Source: Kitagawia praeruptora (lineage: Eukaryota > Streptophyta > Magnoliopsida > Apiales > Apiaceae). From it: a DNA stretch of 64,000 nt. The position numbers and the translations under genes were made by a program. The notes under the pieces are model-generated. The model was given only the letters and a program-made list of their open reading frames with translations, searched no databases and was not told the origin of the DNA. Below, piece after piece: positions 23,260-32,519 of this stretch. The stretch is taken from NCBI GenBank assembly GCA_037693485.1, contig CM075345.1:83644001-83708000 (forward strand), written 5' to 3'. Every line of letters starts with the position of its first letter. Position 1 is the stretch's first letter.

Positions 23260-24861
23260 ATGGTTTCTTTTTGTGTTTTCGGGTTTGGATCTGTTTCAGG
23301 TCAGGAGAATCTTTCGGAGATTTGTTACTGTTGTTTGGATGAGGATTTTGTATCTTCGAATCCTGTTTTTCTAGAGATCATTCTCCATGGACCTGGTCAG
23401 CGTACGGGCGAGGTGACTGTTGTCCCTCGCAGACATGGCTGCGATGAGGTTCTCATGAATTCGATCTATTCCTGTTGCTTTGCTATTCTTACTGAGGGAC
23501 GGGATAGAATTCATTGGTACAAAACCAAATTTTGTGGAATTTAGAAATGGGTTATGAAAGGTGTTGATACCCGAAAGGTGTTTGACATAATGTTTCACAG
23601 AGTCTTCGCGGTTCTGATGGTGGCCACTTTGGGAGGCCTCATTGAGCTCCCTGTGTATTATGATATCAAGGAGAATAGAATTACTTCTTTAGATTTGAGA
23701 TACGTTCGGTTTCTCATCTCAATGGGTACTGCAGATTTGTTTGCAGGATATTCGATGAAGCTTTTGAAGTGTTCAGACTTGCACGATGGGTACATTCTTT
23801 CCCATCGTTTCTCGTATTCTCGTATGAGAATAAATTGAATGGTGACTTTGTTGCTATCCTAATTCCATGTTGTTGTAGAACTCTGGGATGGGTAGGTGGC
23901 AACCATGTTAGTGATGCGGTCTGGCCTGTTGATGGCTCTGATGAAACAAAGAGGGGATACAGTTTGCAGGTTGTTTTTCTACAAACTATATTGAAACGAT
24001 GGGAAAGAATTAGTATAGACCAGTGTGGTGTCCGTCTTAATGAGAGAGGCATGTATGTATGGCTCTTTACTAGCTCCTGTGATAGGGTTGTGTGTGCATC
24101 CCAGGTGTGAGATTCAGGGCTTTAATGCTCAGAAGATAGCTAATGTGTGTGTGCTGTTAATGGAGGTAAACTGCAAGGGCAAAGGCAGTTTAGATGCGAG
24201 GAAATGTGACATGGGGGAATCTAAAAGGGGAGCAGTTCAGGGGCCCGAGTGCATTCAGGGGCCAGTTCAGGGGCCTACCACTAGTCTGTTTATGACCTGT
24301 GAATCTAATGTAGATTACAATGTTATAGAGCCGAACGGTTTGATTAAGATGCTGTTGTGGTTTCTTCTTCGCGCGTGCAGAATTGATAGCCCAGTGACTA
24401 TTGGTTTTGTCGAAAGAATTGAAAGCTCTGATTATGTGAGCTGTTGCGGCCTATACAACTGGGTTTTGAAGGTGTGGCCTGCAACTCTTTGTATCAGGTG
24501 TGGTTTGTAGAATGAGTTGAGTAACAAAGATGAGAGGCATGGCATGTTTGGTGTTCGTGTGCTTGCTAATAATGTTGCATGGGTTGGAGAAAGCTATGTC
24601 CATAGGCCTTTATACAGGTTGGTTTGTGACAAAGGACAATGCACGTGGGGTTTCTGTCAAGGACCTGGCTTAGCCATGTTGACTTACATACTGATGATGC
24701 AGCGGGGGACACCTCTAGGGCTGTTCGCTAGCATGGACACCTCTAGGGCTGTTCATCAGGGTGATGAATGTGCGCGTAATGTTTGGATATGCAGGAAAAG
24801 GAGCTTGTGTAGGGACCACTTAACTCCTAGTGGTAAATTTGTTAGGATGTGCGCAACTTAG
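23260..24861 (+). pseudogene. E1 protein-coding region, broken
   Basis: Coding-like pieces in several frames (23260-23544, 23554-23838, 23769-24110, 24025-24510, 24517-24861), so many stops and frameshifts. The last piece ends in VRMCAT, and the second ORF of E3 ends VSMCAT, followed in both by similar DNA (aacttagttgtttag). No RT or nuclease motif is seen. A 20-bp phrase 'ggacacctctagggctgttc' is duplicated near 24706-24756, and 'caggggcc' is repeated near 24236-24275. Confidence 0.5.
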
Positions 24862-24889
24862 TTCTTGCTTAGTTGTTTAGAAAATTGTT

Positions 24890-26771
24890 TTTTTTTTGCT
24901 AATTAAAAATTTATACCAAAAGGAACAACATGATACAAATCTAGGGGCATACCCCGCGAAATCAACATCCGAATAAACTACACAACATTAAGTCATAATA
25001 GAGTCTACATAGCAAACTAGATTAATCATAAGTTAAAAAACTATGCCGAGAGTAAGCTTCTTCATGACCAAACATGGTCCACTATGACAATCATCCCAAG
25101 CACCCATGGCTATAGCTTCCTTGTTCTGACCCTCCTGCCTCGCATCAACACCCTTAGGCACCCATCCAGCAGCTGTCCAAAAATGGAGCCTGCTCTTCTG
25201 GCATAAACAACTTGAGACCAACAGAAGTTGCATGATTGACATCTCAATCATCCTGTGCCAGCCCCCAACAGCAGTAGTAGCAATCAAAACAGTGCCATCA
25301 TCCTCGATCAAATCGACAATCTTCCCTGCCTCCGGGTAGCAATCCCTGTTCTTCCAATCAGCGTTGCAAACATCATTACCGCACCCAGTCATCCCCACTC
25401 GGGACATACCAAGACCAGTCTCTATGCATTTGTCAGCAGAAGTATAAAGAAATATAGCAAATAAGCCTTGAATAGGCCCCTTTGTTATCTCATCAACATC
25501 ACAGGCACCATCAAAGATGAAGCCCTTCCATGCAATGTGCCATGGATGGCTCTTCACAACATGGTTATCACTCAAAATCAGTAAGAAAACCTGCTTAGCA
25601 CCCATCTTCGAAAGTCGAAAGTTCTCCCTCCTCGAGCTCGAATCAACAGAACCAGGCCGGAGTTCCGTAACCCGCTCCTCACCAGGCCGGTGTTCATTAA
25701 CAATCTTCTTACCAACATCACTCACTTGTTCAGAAATAAAATCAACCCTAAAGGAGGGCTCATCTTCAATCAACTGCAGATAGCAGGGGCTGCGTGATCT
25801 AGAAGCAATCCCAGATATGGGAATGAAAACACCCTCCCGCTTCCATCCAGGTCCCTCATTGCCAACATCATTAGAAACCCTAATGGTGGGCTCTTCAGTC
25901 AACTGCAGATTGCAAGAGTTGCGAGTTCTAGAAGCAATCCCAGATATGGGCAAGGAGACACCCTCCCGCTTCCTCAGACCATCCTTCGAACCAGTGACGC
26001 CATAATCGACACACCCTGACTCAACCAGTTCTGAACTTGGAACAAACACCTTATGTTCATCTTTGTGCTGAAACTCATTCTTTGCATCAACAGCCTTCTC
26101 TCGATCCTCAAAGGTTTCCCTCTTAACATTTAACCCATAGGACTGCAAGCCCATCATGGGAACAAAGCCACCAGAAATGGTAAGCTCAACACGAGTGATT
26201 TCTCCATTCATAACCCCCTCACTAGTACCCTTCAAATCCAGAAGGGATGGAGGAGGAAGAGCACAAACCGCCCCATCTGAATCATATGAAGACTTATCAA
26301 ACCCAGATCTTGGGATTTCTGTCTCCAAAACCGCCGCAAAAGTTACCCTTTTCTGACTCACAGCCCCAGCAACTGGAGATTCTTGCTTCCCCTCAACTGA
26401 ACGGAGAGGAATCTCTGTCACCAGGTTCTCCGAAAAGGAAACCCTCTTCCCCATAGCAGTTACCACTGAGTGGGCGACCTGAGAACACGCACGAAACCGA
26501 GAATCTGTGAAAGGAATCACCGATTCAAGATTTTCCGAAAAGGAAACCCTTTTTGGAACCATAATCAAACTAAGAGAAAAGAAATATGGTGTATAGGTGG
26601 GGGATAAGAGAGAGGAGATGGATTTAGGAAGGGAAATTATAGATCTGATGAAGAAAATGATTAGATTAAGCTAAAAAAAAGTGGCGGCTGCAAAGGTTTC
26701 TAGAGGGAAGGAGGAGTTTCCCTCTCTAGACTCTCATCCCAATCCACTTCACACTTCAAAATGAGGACCTT
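24890..26771 (-). mobile_element. E2: LINE-tailed non-autonomous retroelement
   Basis: Minus orientation, poly-T (poly-A on its own strand) at 24890. Flanked by a 14-bp duplication tttagaaaattgtt (24876-24889, 26772-26785) inside E1. On its own strand it ends GGGGTATGCCCC, a T-rich run, TTAATTAGC, poly-A. Leader includes 'gagagtc', 'gcagccgcc' and 'catttt cttcatcagatct'-like DNA, as in the other copies. One long intact ORF. Confidence 0.85.
25033..26568 (-). CDS. E2 protein, 511 aa, repeated KRVSF motifs
   Basis: An intact frame, unrelated to LINE ORF1 or ORF2 as far as I can see. The N-terminus has three copies of a ~15-residue motif: PKRVSFSENLESVIP (5-19), GKRVSFSENLVTEIP (40-54) and QKRVTFAAVLETEIP (72-86). 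Later, PISGIASR occurs twice (about 207-214 and 250-257), each followed by a Cys and LQL. The KRV[ST]F core fits the RVxF docking motif of protein phosphatase 1. The C-terminal half has several Cys and Trp but no motif I can name. N-terminal modules are shared, in order, with the E4 protein. Start chosen as the first ATG after the leader, in the same place as in E4. Confidence 0.6.
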   Translation of the reverse strand: MIMVPKRVSFSENLESVIPFTDSRFRACSQVAHSVVTAMGKRVSFSENLVTEIPLRSVEGKQESPVAGAVSQKRVTFAAVLETEIPRSGFDKSSYDSDGAVCALPPPSLLDLKGTSEGVMNGEITRVELTISGGFVPMMGLQSYGLNVKRETFEDREKAVDAKNEFQHKDEHKVFVPSSELVESGCVDYGVTGSKDGLRKREGVSLPISGIASRTRNSCNLQLTEEPTIRVSNDVGNEGPGWKREGVFIPISGIASRSRSPCYLQLIEDEPSFRVDFISEQVSDVGKKIVNEHRPGEERVTELRPGSVDSSSRRENFRLSKMGAKQVFLLILSDNHVVKSHPWHIAWKGFIFDGACDVDEITKGPIQGLFAIFLYTSADKCIETGLGMSRVGMTGCGNDVCNADWKNRDCYPEAGKIVDLIEDDGTVLIATTAVGGWHRMIEMSIMQLLLVSSCLCQKSRLHFWTAAGWVPKGVDARQEGQNKEAIAMGAWDDCHSGPCLVMKKLTLGIVF

Positions 26772-26983
26772 TTTAGAAAATTGTTGTTGTTGACTGCTAG
26801 TTTATCTAGCTTTAATTTTTTTTTGCTAATTAAAATTTATACCATAGGAAAATGATTACATCTCTAGGGGCATACCCCGCGATTAGAAAACCATCTACCT
26901 AACGGAACAACAGAGAAAAGACAACAATAATGCTAGATAAACTAGCAATCAACTGATAAAAAACAAACTAAACAACTAAACAA

Positions 26984-27508
26984 CTAAGTTGCACACATGC
27001 TGACTAAAATACCACTAGAAGTGGTCCCTTCATAAGCTCCTGTTCCTGCACATCCATACATTACCCGCACAGTAATCACCACGATTGCAATACTCCAACT
27101 AAACCACCCAGCCATTGAGATCGAAGCATAATGATTAAAAAAACCCACAGCAAATAAGATGTTCGCTTGGACCATATATCGGAGGAATAAATCATCATCA
27201 ACGCCACAACGAAAGTCAAAACCTCGGTGTAAACCAACCGCCTTGCCAGCCCTCCAATGTGTGTCTATAGCAACTTGGAGACCATCCGAACTGAACTTGC
27301 ACATAGGAACCTTAACCCTCTGCTCCATGCACAGCTTGACTTTACACATGCCAACAATTCCGTCATACTTCAACAACATGACTATGACGCAGGTGGCCAA
27401 GACCAGCACGGCCGCCCCTCCAACATCAACATTAATAACCAGAAGAATATTCCTCATGATGTCCATGTGGGCCCATCTCATACTCCCATCTTTCTCAGTC
27501 GGCACCAC
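26984..27508 (-). CDS. E3 second ORF, 174 aa
   Basis: Starts MVPTEKDGSMRWAHMD about 70 bp after the stop of the 571-aa frame and ends SGILVSMCAT. It has several hydrophobic stretches. The ending matches the last coding piece of E1 (SGKFVRMCAT). It is either a second protein or the C-terminus of the first one cut off by a frameshift. Confidence 0.45.
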   Translation of the reverse strand: MVPTEKDGSMRWAHMDIMRNILLVINVDVGGAAVLVLATCVIVMLLKYDGIVGMCKVKLCMEQRVKVPMCKFSSDGLQVAIDTHWRAGKAVGLHRGFDFRCGVDDDLFLRYMVQANILFAVGFFNHYASISMAGWFSWSIAIVVITVRVMYGCAGTGAYEGTTSSGILVSMCAT

Positions 27509-27575
27509 AACCTAACCAAAGAAGACCAGCCAAAAACACCCAGCAACCGGCTTAGTAAAGCTACACGCAAGAACA

Positions 27576-29291
27576 TCATAACAAACCAATATCCATTCCC
27601 TTTCTCCTATTAAATTTGTTAACCATTTGTGAATCAAAAAAAAACCGCATACCATGCTTTCCACCAAACAAAACCAAACAATTTAAGATTCCCGAAACAC
27701 CAGCATGTTTCATGAACTTCATACAAGCATCATTCATCTGGTTCCTGATAGTTGAAAGCATATAACAGGACAAAATAACCTGCGTCTTGCAGGCATCACC
27801 TAAGTGGAGGTAGATCTCGTACACAGTGAAGTAAGTCACTTCATCTGGTAAGGTACTAGTTGACCTGCAAACTTTCACCTCTGCATAAAAACCCCCTTCT
27901 TCCTTGAGTCGCACAATCTGCCAACTAAATCTCCCCTGCATTTCAATAAACATAAACCAAGTTAAGTCAACAGCTCTGGCCACTTTCGTTGTATTCCAGT
28001 ACACCATGTCAAAATCTCTCCACCTACTGGTCAAGCTTAAGCATCCCCAGCAGACGGTGACACAGTCATCATGACAAACCCAATGAACATTAGTATTCAC
28101 TCCATCAAACATAGAGTTTTCACAACTATAAGAAGTCACTTGGGACAAGCCAACAAACTGCAAGAACCATTGAGTCTTAACAGCACGCTCACAATTAAGC
28201 ATATAACACAGTCTCCAATAGTGGCGAAATAAAGCATTTGTTTCCACTGAGTAAAACATACCCAGTTTATCAAATCTCATAAAAATTCCCATCTGAATCA
28301 GAAATATACCTCGACCTTTAGCGGCAATAGTTGAAGAAAAAACTTCATTGGACTGAATCGATTTAATACCGAGCACCTCATATGCATCCTTAATGTAGAG
28401 AATAACATTCCTCAAACAAGCCAATAGCTTAAATTCCAATTGATCATTTCCAAAATGGCCGAATACTAGCCCCCTTGACTTTACAAAGCCCGAACCATGA
28501 TTCTTAAGCCTGCTGTTCAGAGGCTTGAAGTAATCACCCCCCTCATAAGAAATCTCAAAGAAACCAGACCAAGCACTGAGGTTTTCAACATACAACTTGA
28601 CATCACCTTCCCAACCATTGATACTATTGTAGAACCAATCTGCACCACCGCTAGAAGGCATTTGTTTTCCAGTAGTAAACTCAGTACAAATCCTCATAAC
28701 CTTAAAAAGGTTTTGTAAACTATATCTATAGGTCAACAGAGGTCTCGTCAAACTCACCCCAAGCTCAATGGAAGTGAAAACTTGTTGCGACATAATATCA
28801 AACATAGGCTGGGCATCAAGAAGACACCCAACCAAACGCAAACCCCCAACCTTAGAAGTTTGAGCAGCATTAAACTCCATGTTAGTGACAACTTCCGTAG
28901 TTATATCACCATGGGCTTCATTCACTTCCTTAGAACTTACATCAAACATCTGGCTAGTGTTCATAACCCCCAGAGTCAAACATCCATAAAAAACCCCCAG
29001 ATTCGCTGCAGCTATAAGACCCATACAGCGGCTCTCTAAACTCCAAGTTCCAAGCAAATAACCCAGATCTGCTTCATCAATAGATAGATATCTTAACCTG
29101 TTCTTTTGTTTCGCAAGTACCTCTTCCCGAGAGCAGTCGCAAGAAACAACAATCGAAGTGTCTGTACACAGTACAGATACATAGAGAATACTAGTTGGTA
29201 CCAGGACCCCATCCAAACCACAATTAGGAATCTCCAAGAGAGTCGCAGAAATGAGAAGAGACTCATTCCCAAAATCAGGAACCGAAAACAT
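27576..29291 (-). CDS. E3 protein, 571 aa
   Basis: A long uninterrupted frame starting MFSVPDFGNESLL just after the leader. Composition is ordinary for a globular protein, with many Cys, Trp and Tyr and no RT, endonuclease or zinc-knuckle motif that I recognise. It lacks the KRVSF repeats of E2 and E4, so the coding cargo differs between family members that share leader and tail. A second frame (27508-26984) follows and may be the same protein after a frameshift. Confidence 0.55.
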   Translation of the reverse strand: MFSVPDFGNESLLISATLLEIPNCGLDGVLVPTSILYVSVLCTDTSIVVSCDCSREEVLAKQKNRLRYLSIDEADLGYLLGTWSLESRCMGLIAAANLGVFYGCLTLGVMNTSQMFDVSSKEVNEAHGDITTEVVTNMEFNAAQTSKVGGLRLVGCLLDAQPMFDIMSQQVFTSIELGVSLTRPLLTYRYSLQNLFKVMRICTEFTTGKQMPSSGGADWFYNSINGWEGDVKLYVENLSAWSGFFEISYEGGDYFKPLNSRLKNHGSGFVKSRGLVFGHFGNDQLEFKLLACLRNVILYIKDAYEVLGIKSIQSNEVFSSTIAAKGRGIFLIQMGIFMRFDKLGMFYSVETNALFRHYWRLCYMLNCERAVKTQWFLQFVGLSQVTSYSCENSMFDGVNTNVHWVCHDDCVTVCWGCLSLTSRWRDFDMVYWNTTKVARAVDLTWFMFIEMQGRFSWQIVRLKEEGGFYAEVKVCRSTSTLPDEVTYFTVYEIYLHLGDACKTQVILSCYMLSTIRNQMNDACMKFMKHAGVSGILNCLVLFGGKHGMRFFFDSQMVNKFNRRKGMDIGLL

Positions 29292-30242
29292 TTAGAATAA
29301 CTATAGTAAATATAAGAAATATAAGTGTTTGAGGTGGGGGAGTAAGGAAAGTATGGATTAGTGAAGGGGATATGGACGCGGATGATGGAGAAGGGTTAAG
29401 ATCTGGCTAAGTTTAAGGCGGCTAGGGTTAAACGCTAGAGAGAGAAGACGACTCTCATTTGTGGATCTTCTTATCACTTTATGCACTTATCTAGCTTTAT
29501 TATTGTTTTTTCTGTGTTGTTCCACTAGGTAGATGTATTATTAATCGCGGGGTATGCCCCTAGAGATGTAATCATTTTTCCTATGGTATAAAAAATTAAT
29601 TAGCAAAAAAAAAAGAAAAAAAAAAGATGGTTCATCATTTTTTGGAGGTTTTCACTTTCGGCATGTCTATAGCTGATATCCGGCATGTAGATAGCTGGGG
29701 TGTTACTCATCCTTTGGGGGTTTCCATGTTCGGCATGTCTATAGCTGGTATCCGGCATGTAGATAGCTGGAGTGAGGATTCTGAACACTGGGGTATCAAC
29801 GGTTCTTATGTGATGTGGTCAATTGTGATATCGCTGTTTTCAGGGATTTTGGCGCAGTTTGGATCGCTTAGGATGTTTTCGAATTTGTTTTTAGTTTCAA
29901 GAACTTTTATGTTCATCTTGTTGAACGATCAGAAAATAATTTATTTGTTTATCACCCTGATCGTGTTGACAGTCGGGGGTTTGTCCCGCTGTTATATTGA
30001 GTTGTTTGATCCAGTAATATAATTATATGCTTTTCGTCAAAAAAATTAAAATGCCAAAACAATTATAGACAAAAAGACAAGCAGCTTGACATAAGCTATA
30101 ACCTGCCCTATTATAATTTATTGCTGGTTCCTTTTAGCTATACTTTCCATTATCAAGTGGTTTCCCTAAAATAGGCAAATATCCTAGATCATGATAGGTA
30201 AATGTAGATAGGCAGATTATTAAGCTCCTGACAGGAACACAC

Positions 30243-30376
30243 CTCTTCATTGTCAGATTGATCTTGAACCCTTTTCTCAAGTTCCATAAGCTCATTTCTC
30301 AGAAGCTCAAACCGTTGAATTTCATTTGACTTTGGCTCTGCAACACCCATGAAAGTATCCTGGTAATAAAGATCAC
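30243..30376 (-). pseudogene. LETM1-like protein, upstream exon
   Basis: 134-bp exon bounded by a TTGCAG acceptor and a GAG|GTGTGT donor. It encodes YYQDTFMGVAEPKSNEIQRF, then ELLRNELMELEKRVQ. This precedes, in the family, the segment at 22304. The exon is open and unbroken. With 21950-22304 it forms one gene fragment opened up by the 7.5-kb E0 nest. Confidence 0.65.
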
Positions 30377-30568
30377 CTGCAATAATAATCAAAACAAAAC
30401 AAAAAAGCATTAGTTGGAAAATTCTGTACTCCATGTGGCTTTAAGATACTATATAATGACCTTGCAAATCGAGGGGTCTTACATAATAATCACTCAATCA
30501 CATTGACACCAAAGACAAAACTAAATCCATCGTACAAATCACAAAGATCAGTACTAAATCAAAAACTT

Positions 30569-32405
30569 CTCTCTAACCTCTCTCTAAAAAACCTAGCCGC
30601 CACCAAATTCAAACCTTAATCTAAACCATTTCTTCATCAAATCTTCTCTGTAGCCTTCCCAAATTCACCTTCCTCTTCTAATCTTTCACCTCAAACACCA
30701 TATTTCTTTATATATTTATTATATAATTATTAGTTTAATGAAGAAGGTTTCTTTTTCGGGGAACCTAGTGACCGTGATTCCTCCCCGTGTGCGAGGATCT
30801 GAAGTTTGCCATCCGGTGGGTAATCTGATTAGGAGTTCGAAGAGGGTCTCCTTTTCGGAGAACATTGTGACTGTGTATCCTTTGGAGGATAATCCGAAGG
30901 GTGTGCTCAGGGTGTGTACACAGAGTGGCTCCTCTCCTGGAAGGGAGAAGATTAAGCCCTTGTTTCAGGTGGCTAAGAGATTGAAGTTTGAGACGGAGTG
31001 TACGGAGTTTGGTGCTTCTGGTCTCAAAGATGGGCTGGAGGTGTCGGGGAGGGCCTTCACTCCCACAACTGGGATTGCTACTAGGACGTGTAGCTCGTTT
31101 CAAGGTAAGATCTACTACTCCAAGAAGAAAGTTACTTTGAACGATTTGGTTGTTGAAATTAAAGATTTCAATAATGAAATGTCCGATTCATCGGAAGCAA
31201 CTGACATTTCTGTTAGTGCTAATGTGGATTTGGGAGTCAATTCCTCTTTGATGGATGAGGGAATTGACTTTCCAATTTTGGGTGAAAATGACTGGCCTAG
31301 AGAGAATCTAGTGGTTTGCCGAAAGGCTTGCCTTAGGAAGTCTACACTTAATGTGGAGGTTGTCAAACCTGTGAAGAAATCAGTGAAGTGGAAGGATAAT
31401 GTCCAGGTTATTATTCATCAAGAAGTGACTATTGTTAATGATAGTCAGGTCAATAAGAAGTTGGTTATGGATGAGGAGGTGGGTCACAAGCTGAATGAAA
31501 AGGACATTGATGAAGCCTTTGAGTATTTAAGGAGTAGCGGTTGTGTTCTGGAAGGGACAGAAAGGATGTTGAGGCGTATGCTTAGGATACTTGGGTGTGA
31601 ACCAGGGGGTTACACTTATTTTAATTGTTGTTATTGTAGTTATTACTTGACATTGAATGGTGAGGGCGCGATGGAGCAAGGTGTAGAGCTGGATGTTCAC
31701 AGAGTGTGTGCAATGCGCATTGCAACATGGTTATTTGCTTGTTATGATGTCCTTGAGATGAAGGGTTTGGTTGAAGACCCTTTATGGGTGGAGGAAGCTT
31801 TAGATACCTATGTGAAGAAGTGCAGTTCTATAGTTGAGAATGTTGATAACATGGGAAGTTTCCTGCTCGGGAACTTAACTGTTTGCCTTGATTCTGCTAA
31901 TAGACTCGCTGCTTTTGTAGGGTACGTTGGTACTCATGCAGGGAAACCAAGGAGGAAGCTTTTGCTTAGGATTGTTGATGTTTCGCTTCTTCGAAACATT
32001 AGTGTGATGTTGATGACGTACAATTTCATGCGAAAGGAGGACGCTGGGAGATGGGACCATTCTGTTGTTAGTGATAACTTCCGACAGGAATGCTGGTGTA
32101 TCATGTTTGGGGGAGGGCCCATTTTGTTGCAAGTGGATATTCGCATGATGCTTGTTCGCATGAAGATCAAGGCTGGTTTGGATATGATGTTGCTCTTATT
32201 TCATGATCCAGGCATAGATTTTATTTAATGTGTTTAAACTAGTTTTCTAGGTTTATCTTGTTATGTTGACTGCTAGTTTATCTAGCTTTATTGTTGTTTT
32301 TTCCTTGTTGTTCCGTTAGGCGGATGTATTATTTATCGCGGGGTATGCCCCCAGAGATGTAATCATTTTCCTATGGTATAAAAAATTAATTAGCAAAAAA
32401 AAAAA
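30569..32405 (+). mobile_element. E4: LINE-tailed non-autonomous retroelement
   Basis: Leader has 'ctctctaa', 'aacctagccgcc', 'accatttcttcatcaaatct'-type DNA like the other members. The tail is cgcggggtatgcccccagag..TTAATTAGC and poly-A to 32405. A short possible target duplication aaaaactt flanks it (30561-30568, 32406-32413), partly hidden by the poly-A. About 1.84 kb with one intact ORF. Confidence 0.75.
30738..32228 (+). CDS. E4 protein, 496 aa, KRVSF-motif protein
   Basis: Intact frame beginning MKKVSFSGNLVTVIPP. A second copy, SKRVSFSENIVTVYPL, is at 34-49; a weaker KKKVTL at about 129 and a KKSVKWKDNV at about 210-225 also fit the RVxF/RVxW phosphatase-docking pattern. A segment SGLKDGL..AFTPTTGIATRT (about 94-117) matches the SKDGL..PISGIASRT of the E2 protein in the same order, so the two proteins are homologous. 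The C-terminal half has a Cys-rich stretch (FNCCYCSYYL) but no known domain. No RT motif. Confidence 0.65.
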   Translation: MKKVSFSGNLVTVIPPRVRGSEVCHPVGNLIRSSKRVSFSENIVTVYPLEDNPKGVLRVCTQSGSSPGREKIKPLFQVAKRLKFETECTEFGASGLKDGLEVSGRAFTPTTGIATRTCSSFQGKIYYSKKKVTLNDLVVEIKDFNNEMSDSSEATDISVSANVDLGVNSSLMDEGIDFPILGENDWPRENLVVCRKACLRKSTLNVEVVKPVKKSVKWKDNVQVIIHQEVTIVNDSQVNKKLVMDEEVGHKLNEKDIDEAFEYLRSSGCVLEGTERMLRRMLRILGCEPGGYTYFNCCYCSYYLTLNGEGAMEQGVELDVHRVCAMRIATWLFACYDVLEMKGLVEDPLWVEEALDTYVKKCSSIVENVDNMGSFLLGNLTVCLDSANRLAAFVGYVGTHAGKPRRKLLLRIVDVSLLRNISVMLMTYNFMRKEDAGRWDHSVVSDNFRQECWCIMFGGGPILLQVDIRMMLVRMKIKAGLDMMLLLFHDPGIDFI

Positions 32406-32519
32406 AAAAACTTAATGACTACAATATCACCACAAATACATATGTGTAATACCAAATTGTAAACAGAAATCAAACAAACACGCATATGTGTAAATGTGTT
32501 TAATTTTACCAAGATTAGT

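Larger units (their letters stand above)
26815..29486 (-). mobile_element. E3: LINE-tailed non-autonomous retroelement
   Basis: Minus orientation. Flanked by a 13-bp duplication ttatctagcttta (26802-26814, 29487-29500 region) inside the 3' part of E1. The tail on its own strand is TCGCGGGGTATGCCCCTAG, then TTAATTAGC and poly-A. The leader has 'atgagagtcg', 'aaccctagccgcc' and 'cttctccatcat'-type DNA like E1, E2 and E4. Confidence 0.85.
23057..29622 (+). mobile_element. E1: LINE-tailed non-autonomous retroelement, with E2 and E3 inside
   Basis: Flanked by a perfect 16-bp duplication aaagatggttcatcat (23041-23056, 29623-29638), the kind made by target-primed reverse transcription. Own DNA: 23057-24889, 26786-26814 and 29501-29622. 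The leader has 'gagagtcgg', 'ccctagccgcc' and 'ccatttctccacc'; the tail reads cgcggggtatgcccctagag, then TTAATTAGC and poly-A. Leader and tail motifs are shared with E2-E4. Confidence 0.85.
22835..30022 (+). pseudogene. E0 internal ORF, split by E1
   Basis: When E1 and one target duplication are left out, the frame starting at ATG 22835 runs through ..KMVHH at 23056 into FLEVFTFGMSIADIR at 29639 and stops at 30022, about 201 residues. The second half contains an ~85-bp tandem duplication (HVDSW repeated). It has several hydrophobic stretches. I recognise no domain. It may be the tail of a LINE protein or a chance frame. Confidence 0.35.
22516..30044 (+). mobile_element. E0: short non-LTR element holding nested E1-E3
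   Basis: Flanked by a 17-bp target duplication (attaaaatgcca[c/a]aaca-type; 22499-22515 and 30045-30061, one mismatch). Its own DNA is 22516-23056 plus 29639-30044, about 947 bp, and it ends in (A)7 after 'cttttcgtc'. The 5' part starts with a CT-rich stretch and 'atgagagtcg'. The 3' tail has a small CGGG..CCCG hairpin but differs from the E1-E4 tail, so it belongs to a different family. It lies in an intron of the LETM1-like fragment. Confidence 0.75.
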
